DNA from: Actinomycetota bacterium
Lineage (GTDB): Bacteria > Actinomycetota > Thermoleophilia > UBA2241
Direction: 5' to 3'
NCBI GenBank assembly: GCA_003132645.1
Contig: PKYM01000145.1
Location: forward strand, 1 to 5,241
Length of the DNA stretch: 5,241 bases
In this document: piece by piece, positions 1-5,241 of the stretch
How the letters are laid out: each line of letters opens with the position of its first letter
Position numbering within the stretch: the stretch's first letter is position 1
Made by a program: the position numbers and the translations under genes
Notes under the pieces: generated by a model
What the model was told of the DNA's origin: nothing
Database searches by the model: none
Seen by the model: the letters and a program-made list of their open reading frames with translations, nothing else

Positions 1-1723
<1,723 letters not shown>

Positions 1724-1731
1724 GGGCGACC

Positions 1732-1737
1732 AGTATA
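1732..1737 (-). promoter_or_regulatory. Candidate -10 box (TATACT) for a leaderless ABC-F transcript
   Basis: On the minus strand TATACT matches the sigma-70/SigA -10 consensus TATAAT at five of six positions. It ends eight bases before the GTG start of the ABC-F gene. At that distance transcription would begin at or very near the start codon, giving a leaderless mRNA. This agrees with the lack of any Shine-Dalgarno sequence before the GTG. No convincing -35 box is seen about 17 bases further upstream. This is inference from spacing and sequence only. Confidence 0.45.
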
Positions 1738-1820
1738 CAGAGGCGAAGGGCGTGCGCCGGCCCCGGCGGGTCCGCCCGCGGGTCCAGTCTGCGCGCCGGA
1801 GCTCGCCGACCTCGTCGCGG

Positions 1821-1848
1821 CGCCGGCCGCCTTGGCCTTACGCCGGCG
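1821..1848 (-). terminator. Possible hairpin downstream of the lipoprotein gene
   Basis: CGCCGGC (1821-1827) pairs perfectly with GCCGGCG (1842-1848) across a 14-base loop, ending ten bases past the stop codon of the lipoprotein gene. There is no following run of T in the minus direction, so this is not a classical intrinsic terminator. In such GC-rich DNA a chance 7-bp stem is quite possible. Confidence 0.25.
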
Positions 1849-1857
1849 GTCGCGGCC

Positions 1858-2346
1858 TCACTCGCTCGGCAGCGACTCGGTGGCGTCGGGCACGGTGGGG
1901 ACGCCCTGGCCTCCCGCTGCGTCTCCGGGGCACATGAACATCTGGCGGATGCTGGGCGTGCCGGACGAGTTGGCGCCGAGATAGTACTCTTGCGACGGTG
2001 CCAGCGCGGCGTCGAGGGCGAGGGTGCCGATCTTGCCCGGAGCGATGCTGATCGCCACGCCGACCACCTTGGCCACCACCGTACCGTCGGCCGTGGTGAT
2101 GGGCGTGCCGGGGCCGATGTCGAGGTTGTGGGCGCTCGCCGTGTTCTCGACCTGAAGCTGGGCGTTGCTGTAGCCCACGGCCTTGAAGTCGAGGGTGCTG
2201 TCGGTGGTCTTGTGGCCGCCCATGGTGACGTCGACGTTCTTGCTGCCTTCGCCGCCTGAGACGCTCGTCAGGCTGCAGCCCGCCACGGCCGCGGCGGCCA
2301 CGCAGAGCAGGCCCGCGACGGCCAGGAGGCGAAAGGTCTTGTGCAT
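1858..2346 (-). CDS. Small secreted lipoprotein of unknown function
   Basis: 162 residues, ATG at 2346 and TGA at 1858-1860. The N-terminus is a lipoprotein signal peptide: a basic start (MHKTFR), a hydrophobic stretch (about 7-22) and a lipobox VAGC with the acylated Cys at 24, so after Lgt/Lsp processing the protein should be anchored to the outer face of the membrane. The mature part, about 138 residues, starts with a Ser/Gly-rich linker and continues with alternating hydrophobic and polar stretches (for example LQVENT, GTVVAKVVGVAISIAPGKIGTLAL), suggesting a small beta-sandwich as in FxLYD/DUF4352-like lipoproteins; that resemblance is only impressionistic. A single Cys (about 139, in MFMCPGD) remains besides the lipobox Cys. 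A good ribosome binding site precedes the ATG. It lies downstream of the carbamate kinase relic in the same direction and upstream of the ABC-F gene, which has its own promoter-like box. No specific function can be named. Confidence 0.9.
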   Translation of the reverse strand: MHKTFRLLAVAGLLCVAAAAVAGCSLTSVSGGEGSKNVDVTMGGHKTTDSTLDFKAVGYSNAQLQVENTASAHNLDIGPGTPITTADGTVVAKVVGVAISIAPGKIGTLALDAALAPSQEYYLGANSSGTPSIRQMFMCPGDAAGGQGVPTVPDATESLPSE

Positions 2347-2351
2347 CGTGG

Positions 2352-2358
2352 CACCTCT
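2352..2358 (-). promoter_or_regulatory. Shine-Dalgarno site of the lipoprotein gene
   Basis: The minus strand reads AGAGGTG followed by five bases and the ATG at 2346. This is a near-consensus ribosome binding site at standard spacing, and it decides the start codon. Confidence 0.75.
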
Positions 2359-2370
2359 GTCTTGCCGGTT

Positions 2371-2391
2371 GCCGGCGGCTGGTCCGCCGGC
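2371..2391 (-). other. Perfect 8-bp hairpin in the leader between carbamate kinase relic and lipoprotein gene
   Basis: GCCGGCGG (2371-2378) and CCGCCGGC (2384-2391) pair perfectly around the five-base loop CTGGT. It sits between the stop of the carbamate kinase relic (2434) and the ribosome binding site of the lipoprotein gene. It may be a remnant terminator of the former upstream gene or a leader stem-loop of the lipoprotein mRNA. No T run follows it in the minus direction. Confidence 0.5.
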
Positions 2392-2433
2392 CCACTGGTC
2401 ACAGTCCGATATCGGCTGGAGGGCGCTCGAGGT

Positions 2434-2816
2434 TTACTGCGCTGCCTCGATGGTGGTCCGGGCCTCGCCGCGCATGGCCGGCGCCACGTCGAGCAGCGAG
2501 GCGATCACGGCGCGCCCGCCGGCCCGCGCGAACTGCAGCGCGGCGGCGACCTTGGGCCCCATGCTGCCAGCCTTAACTCGCCGGCGGCAGTGTGGCGCTC
2601 CATCTCCTCGACGGTGACGTGCGCGAGGGCTCGTTGCCCGGGGGTCTTGTAACCGACGAACACGGCGGCGACGTCGGTCAGGATGAGCAGCACGTCGGCT
2701 TCGAGGTCGAGCGCCAGCCGGGCGGCGGCGAGGTCCTTGTCGATGACCGCCTCGACGCCGTGCAGAGAGCCGTCGCGATGGCGCACGACGGGAATGCCGC
2801 CGCCGCCGTTGCAGAG
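2434..2816 (-). pseudogene. arcC: Carbamate kinase, C-terminal half, frameshifted
   Basis: Reading leftward from about 2816, the minus strand gives the C-terminal (ATP-binding) half of carbamate kinase: CNGGGGIPVV, then GVEAVIDKDLAAARLALDLE, ADVLLILTDVAAVF and VTVEEMERHTAAGEL. The true frame then shifts by one base near 2572-2578 (a lost A in GAGTTAAGGCT) and continues as KAGSMGPKVAAALQFARAGG up to TAA at 2434-2436. With the frame repaired, the order and spacing of the GGGGIPVV, VIDKD and SMGPK motifs are those of intact family members, which make ATP from carbamoyl phosphate in the arginine deiminase and related pathways. The gene cannot produce a working enzyme: the N-terminal half is not on this strand, and continuation past 2816 meets unrelated antisense sequence. 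The missing middle lies on the opposite strand at 2809-3078. An upstream in-frame ATG at 2921 exists but reads through the antisense of that piece. Confidence 0.85.
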
Positions 2817-3078
2817 TCTGCACAACCACATGGTCAAGTTGCGCCTGCAAGTGCCGGTCGCCACGTTTCTGACCGAAGTCGTGGTCGACCGCCGCGACCC
2901 CGCTTTCTCGTCGCCATCCAAACCGGTCGGCCCTTTCTACCCCGAAGCGCGCGCCCGGGAGCTCGCCATCGAGCAGGGTCTCGTCGTGCGCGAGGACGCC
3001 GGCCGCGGCTGACGGCGGGTCGGACCGTCTCCCGCGTCGGTCGAGATCGTGCAGCGGTCGGCGATCGCCATCTATGAG
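2809..3078 (+). pseudogene. arcC: Carbamate kinase, central fragment in inverted orientation, with internal stop
   Basis: The plus strand codes for the middle of carbamate kinase: QSLHN, then VATFLTEVVVDRRDPAF, PSKPVGPFYPEARARELA and VVREDAGRG. These match the family pattern QQxLHN, VATxxTQVVVDxxDPAF, NPTKPIGPFY, KEDAGRGWRxVVPSP. After GRG the codon is TGA (3010-3012) where the family has Trp, and the same frame then continues recognisably as RRVGPSP and VEIVQRSAIAIYE to about 3078. That is just short of the GGGGIPVV motif, which begins the minus-strand fragment. So this piece and the minus-strand piece are consecutive parts of one enzyme, now facing opposite ways. The first ~95 residues, including the family's N-terminal LGGN and HGNGPQ motifs, are absent: I read 3079-3363 on the minus strand, where they should lie after a simple inversion, and did not find them. 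This is a dead fragment. Confidence 0.85.
2810..2822. repeat. Palindrome TGCAGA-G-TCTGCA at the carbamate kinase inversion junction
   Basis: Six-base perfect arms around one central G. It lies exactly where the two oppositely oriented carbamate kinase fragments meet and is shared by both: LCN on the minus strand and QSLHN on the plus strand. The position suggests that the rearrangement arose by recombination or template switching at a short inverted repeat. Confidence 0.7.
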
Positions 3079-3080
3079 TG

Positions 3081-3113
3081 TGTATTATCTATACATGTCT
3101 TCATCGTATACGA
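3081..3113. promoter_or_regulatory. AT-rich operator-like site with two dyads
   Basis: TGTAT-TATCT-ATACA (3081-3095) is a perfect inverted repeat with five-base arms, and TCGTATACGA (3104-3113) is a perfect 10-bp palindrome. Their centres are about 20 bases apart, near two helical turns. Both contain a GTAT/ATAC core. TATTAT (3083-3088) on the plus strand could serve as a -10 box, without a clear -35. The composition contrasts strongly with the GC-rich surroundings. Dyads of this kind are typical of dimeric repressors (for example PadR, GntR/YtrA or TetR types), but no regulator gene is visible in the window. Confidence 0.4.
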
Positions 3114-3138
3114 GTCCCTGCGGAGAGGCTAACCTTGG

Positions 3139-3224
3139 ATCGCCACCGGCGGCAGGTCAACCGCCGCCGGCAAATCGCCACCGGCGGCAGGTCAAGCGCC
3201 GTCGGCAAACCGCGACCGGCGGCC
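3139..3224. repeat. 35-bp tandem direct repeat, 2.4 copies, hairpin-forming
   Basis: Copy 1 is 3139-3173 and copy 2 is 3174-3208, differing at two positions. A partial third copy covers 3209-3224. Copy 1 folds into a hairpin: CCGGCGG (3146-3152) pairs with CCGCCGG (3164-3170), or alternatively CGGCGG with CCGCCG around the loop CAGGTCAA. In copy 2 the right arm is less perfect. The copies abut without spacers, so this is not a CRISPR array. Confidence 0.85.
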
Positions 3225-3270
3225 GCTCGCCTGTCGCCCGCAGCGCCCGAGGCGACGCGGCCGGAGAGTC

Positions 3271-3337
3271 GGTGATGGCGAGCGCTGAGGCGATGAGGAG
3301 CGCTGAGTCAAGGCGAAGGAATGGGTGATGGCGAGCG
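3271..3337. repeat. Short direct repeats upstream of the Fe-S protein gene
   Basis: GGTGATGGCGAGCG occurs at 3271-3284 and again at 3324-3337, 53 bases apart. GAGCGCTGAG occurs at 3280-3289 and 3298-3307, 18 bases apart. Variants of GATGRGCGA recur up to the ATG of the next gene. They look like degenerated tandem duplications in non-coding DNA. Confidence 0.65.
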
Positions 3338-3363
3338 ACGTGATGCGACGTGGGACTTAGGCG

Positions 3364-4326
3364 ATGATGAGTGAAGCGCCGCGCCAGGACCTGGAGATGA
3401 CGAGCGCCGCGTTACTGCGCGCCCTCGAGGCCCGGGGCTGGCGCGCGGCTGTGGTGCCGGCCGGCCGGCTCGCGGACTTGCGCGCCGAGATCGAGTGCCG
3501 GAGACCCGAGGTTTCACCGGCGGTTATGGCGGTCGTCGATCGCAACCTCTGCTTCACGCCGCCCGCCGCGGTCGCCGTGCCGCGCTCACTCATCGTGGTC
3601 GCCGTGCCGCACGCCTGCGCGCGGGTCACCGTGGTGGTGGCCGGAGAAACGGTGAGCGTGCCGATCCCCACCACCTACTGCCACCACGGCGAGATCCAGG
3701 CCGACGTGACTCGCGCCATCGTCGCGAGCCTCGCGCCGGCCGCTCTGAGCGCCGCCCGCATGCCGCTGCCCGAGAAGCTGCTGGCCGTCTGCGCCGGCCT
3801 GGCCCGCTACGGTCGCAACAACGTCGCCTACGTCGATGGCTGGGGCAGCTTCGTCGAGCTGGTGACCTGCGTCTCGGAGCTCGCCCCGGGCGCCGACCCC
3901 TGGACCGGCTCGCGGGCGCTTCCCCGCTGCGAAACGTGTGAGGCCTGCCGGCGGGCCTGCCCGAGCGGCGCCATCGGCGAGGACCGCTTTCTCGCGCACT
4001 GCGAGCTCTGCCTGACGCTCCACAACGAGAGCGAGCAGCCGCTGCCCTCCTGGATCGAGCCGGCCTGGCACAACTGCCTGGTGGGCTGCCTGCGCTGTCA
4101 GAAGGTGTGTCCCGAGGACCTCGCCCTGCGCGACCAGGTCGCCGAGACGGCCGCCTTCGACGAACGCGAGACCGGCTTGCTCACCGCGGGGATCAATCGC
4201 GAGCTGCTCACGCGCGAGTCGGGCTTGCGTGACAAGCTCGACGAGCTGGGGTTGCTGGGTTACGACGACGAGTTTCTCGGAGTGACTCTGGCGCGCAACC
4301 TGCGCGTGTTGCTCGAAGCGCGCTAG
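3364..4326 (+). CDS. Double [4Fe-4S]-cluster protein, QueG-related but not canonical QueG
   Basis: 320 residues, ending at TAG. Motifs run as in the family of double-cluster proteins distantly related to epoxyqueuosine reductase: PRSLIVVAVPHA (73-84), IPTTY (101-105), LPEKLLAVCAGLARYGRNNV (135-154), the GSF segment (161-163), then two ferredoxin-like motifs. The first is C189-x2-C192-x2-C195-x3-C199-P, the second C238-x3-C242-x2-C245-x3-C249-P. Between them lie FLAHCELCLTLHNE (209-222) and PSWIEPAWHN (228-237). All eight ligands for two [4Fe-4S] clusters are present. True QueG has a DYH motif with a catalytic Asp and a GLGWIGK motif; here the matching places read TTYCHH and GLARYGRNN, so queuosine synthesis should not be assumed. 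It is probably a cytoplasmic electron-transfer or reductase protein of unknown substrate; cobalamin binding is possible from ancestry only. The start is uncertain: ATG 3364 and 3367 have weak upstream AGG/GGGA, while ATG 3397 (residue 12) has AGGA seven bases before it and may be the real start. Confidence 0.88.
   Translation: MMSEAPRQDLEMTSAALLRALEARGWRAAVVPAGRLADLRAEIECRRPEVSPAVMAVVDRNLCFTPPAAVAVPRSLIVVAVPHACARVTVVVAGETVSVPIPTTYCHHGEIQADVTRAIVASLAPAALSAARMPLPEKLLAVCAGLARYGRNNVAYVDGWGSFVELVTCVSELAPGADPWTGSRALPRCETCEACRRACPSGAIGEDRFLAHCELCLTLHNESEQPLPSWIEPAWHNCLVGCLRCQKVCPEDLALRDQVAETAAFDERETGLLTAGINRELLTRESGLRDKLDELGLLGYDDEFLGVTLARNLRVLLEAR
3386..3389 (+). promoter_or_regulatory. Alternative Shine-Dalgarno pointing to a start at 3397
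   Basis: AGGA lies seven bases before ATG 3397, which gives the N-terminus MTSAALLRALEARGW. It is better spaced than the sites before ATG 3364 or 3367. The family-like part of the protein begins at about residue 17, so either choice leaves it complete. Confidence 0.4.
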
Positions 4327-4330
4327 CAAG

Positions 4331-4357
4331 GCCGCGGCTCCGACTCCGGGCTGCGGC
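4331..4357 (+). terminator. Possible terminator hairpin after the Fe-S protein gene
   Basis: GCCGCGGC (4331-4338) pairs with GCTGCGGC (4350-4357), eight pairs including one G-U, around an 11-base loop, five bases after the TAG. No T run follows, so it could act only as a factor-dependent or weak terminator, or protect the 3' end. Confidence 0.35.
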
Positions 4358-4418
4358 CCGGCGAGGCGCTGGTGTACCCTTACAGGCGAGCGGCCGGGGG
4401 AGTCGCTCGTCAAGACGC

Positions 4419-4424
4419 GAGGGG
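4419..4424 (+). promoter_or_regulatory. Shine-Dalgarno site of the membrane protein gene
   Basis: GAGGGG followed by five bases and the ATG at 4430. It supports this start over the other in-frame Met codons, which lie inside the membrane segments. A TACCCT at 4375-4380 fits the loose TAnnnT pattern of a -10 box upstream, but without a -35. Confidence 0.6.
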
Positions 4425-4429
4425 TAGGC

Positions 4430-5241
4430 ATGGACATCGGCCGGATTCTCAAGGATTCGTGGACCATCTTCGTGAGGGACTGGGGAGCCCTGGTCGTCGC
4501 GTCGCTCATCACGCTCGTCCTGGGCGGCCTCACGCTCGGCATCCTGTATGTGCCGTTGATGGCCGGCCTCTACCTGATGATCCTGCGACGTGTTCGCGAA
4601 GGCCGCCCGGCCCAGGTAGGCGACGTGTTCGGCTGCTTTGACCGCCTGGGCGCCTACGTCGTTGCCTACCTGCTGTTCCTGGCATTCGGGCTCGTCGTCG
4701 CCGCTGTGGTCTTGCCGCCGTTCCTACTGCTTGTCGTCGGCCATTCGGGCGCGCGCGCGCTGGGCTGGATCCTGTTCCTGCTCGCGGGGTGCGCCGTGGT
4801 CGCGGTCGGTGTGTATCTGCTGACCGTCTGGGTCTACTGGACGCTCCTCATGGTCGACAGACGGCGCTCCGTGGTAGAGGCTCTCAAGGAGAGCCGGGCG
4901 ATCGTCACCAAGAGCGGTTTCTGGATGACCCTTCTTGTCATCGTCGTGGTCGGTGTGGTCGTGAGCGTGGTCATCAACGGCATCAGCGCCGTCACGTTCG
5001 GCATCGGCGGCGTCCTCGCGTTCGTCGCGGTGCCGTGGCAGCTTGCGGCCTACACGGCGATGTACTTTCAGGCCACCGGCGAGAGCGGCCTGCTGCCTTC
5101 GGCTTTTCCGGGCCCGTCGGCGGGCTGGCAGGGCGGACCCACGGCCTATGGCGGACCAGGCGGCCCGTACCCGACTGCCGGGTATCCTCCAGTCGGCCCC
5201 TACGGTCCCCCGCCGGGCTACGCAGCGCCCCCGCCGGGTTA
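4430..5241 (+). CDS. Multi-pass membrane protein with Pro/Gly/Tyr-rich C-terminal tail, 3' end beyond window
   Basis: At least 270 residues from ATG 4430, still open at the right edge. The N-terminus (MDIGRILKDSWTIFVRDW) is a short amphipathic segment with Lys/Arg, followed by hydrophobic stretches at about 20-53 (probably two spans with a break near GLTLG), 74-102, 111-141, 163-185 and 190-212, so about six spans. The loop at 142-162 (VDRRRSVVEALKESRAIVTK) has the pattern of a cytoplasmic amphipathic helix. This layout (SWxxF start, paired spans, charged ALKxS loop, paired spans) resembles the DUF975 / glycerophosphodiester phosphodiesterase membrane-domain group of unknown function; that is a resemblance by eye, not a proven match. 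From about 223 the protein turns into a low-complexity tail rich in Pro, Gly and Tyr (GGPYPTAGYPP, PYGPPPGYAAPPPG), likely disordered and cytoplasmic. The gene starts 103 bases after the Fe-S gene in the same direction; a functional link is not evident. Confidence 0.85.
   Translation, partial: MDIGRILKDSWTIFVRDWGALVVASLITLVLGGLTLGILYVPLMAGLYLMILRRVREGRPAQVGDVFGCFDRLGAYVVAYLLFLAFGLVVAAVVLPPFLLLVVGHSGARALGWILFLLAGCAVVAVGVYLLTVWVYWTLLMVDRRRSVVEALKESRAIVTKSGFWMTLLVIVVVGVVVSVVINGISAVTFGIGGVLAFVAVPWQLAAYTAMYFQATGESGLLPSAFPGPSAGWQGGPTAYGGPGGPYPTAGYPPVGPYGPPPGYAAPPPG
5095..5241 (+). repeat. Low-complexity Pro/Gly/Tyr coding region
   Basis: The reading frame codes for imperfect repeats of GGP, GPY, PPPGY and similar short motifs, built on repeated GGCGGACC and CCCCCGCCGGG-like DNA. 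PPPGY is the type of motif seen in the disordered tails of many actinobacterial membrane proteins. The region continues past the window. Confidence 0.7.

Larger units (their letters stand above)
3079..3363. other. Non-coding stretch: AT-rich island plus repeats
   Basis: These 285 bases lie between the carbamate kinase relic and the double-cluster Fe-S gene. From left to right they hold an AT-rich island with two dyads (to about 3115), a Shine-Dalgarno-like GGAGAGG (3122-3128), a 35-bp tandem repeat (3139-3224) and short direct repeats (3271-3337). Small open frames cross it, but their Arg/Pro-rich products follow the repeat sequence and look like no protein I recognise. I see no intact gene here. 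Confidence 0.65.

Noticed and set aside
1755..1768. Short GC hairpin (CGCCG/CGGCG) upstream of the ABC-F gene as an attenuator
   Set aside because: The stem is only 5 bp, it lies upstream of the likely -10 box, and such stems are expected by chance at this GC content.
1838..2395. A longer minus-strand open frame overlapping the lipoprotein gene in another frame
   Set aside because: Its product is a run of Arg, Gly and His typical of an out-of-frame GC-rich shadow, whereas the 1858-2346 frame has a signal peptide, lipobox and ribosome binding site.
3010..3012. TGA read as selenocysteine or as Trp by an altered genetic code
   Set aside because: The position is Trp, not Cys or Sec, in the family. 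TGA acts as the stop of the lipoprotein gene, and the fragment has other lesions.
3139..3224. CRISPR array
   Set aside because: The 35-bp units are directly adjacent with no unique spacers between them, and no cas gene is in the window.
3074..3328. Small Arg/Pro-rich open frames starting at 3074 and 3078
   Set aside because: They begin in the AT-rich island and then translate the 35-bp repeats. There is no Shine-Dalgarno site before either ATG and no recognisable domain.
3586..4542. A 318-codon minus-strand open frame opposite the Fe-S protein gene
   Set aside because: It is antisense to a gene with eight well-placed cluster Cys residues and runs past both ends of that gene's conserved motifs. 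No protein motif is seen in it.

Overview
The window is GC-rich throughout (apart from one short AT-rich island near 3072-3115) and looks like chromosomal DNA of a high-GC bacterium. An actinobacterium-like anaerobe or facultative anaerobe is my best guess, from the base composition, the carbamate kinase relic and the double [4Fe-4S] protein. This assignment is inference and weak, because no marker gene is present.

Layout. On the minus strand, from right to left, lie a decayed carbamate kinase C-terminal half (2434-2816), a small lipoprotein gene (1858-2346) and a large ABC-F ATPase gene (from 1723, running off the left edge). On the plus strand lie a second, oppositely oriented piece of the same carbamate kinase (2809-3078), a 285-bp repeat-rich intergenic stretch (3079-3363), a double [4Fe-4S]-cluster protein related to but distinct from QueG (3364-4326), and a multi-pass membrane protein with a Pro/Gly/Tyr-rich tail (from 4430, running off the right edge).

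The most unusual spot is 2434-3130. Two halves of one carbamate kinase face each other on opposite strands and meet at a short perfect palindrome (2810-2822). The minus-strand half has a one-base frameshift. The plus-strand half has an in-frame TGA where the family has a conserved Trp. The first ~95 residues of the enzyme are absent. This is a rearranged pseudogene, or less likely an assembly or amplification artefact. Just beyond it come the AT-rich island with two dyads about two helical turns apart and a 35-bp tandem repeat with hairpin-forming units.

The intact genes do not form an obvious pathway. ABC-F proteins act on the ribosome, the lipoprotein sits in the envelope, the Fe-S protein is an uncharacterised redox protein, and the membrane protein is of unknown role. 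I see no clear new defence or mobile system, no RNA gene, no CRISPR array and no transposase.
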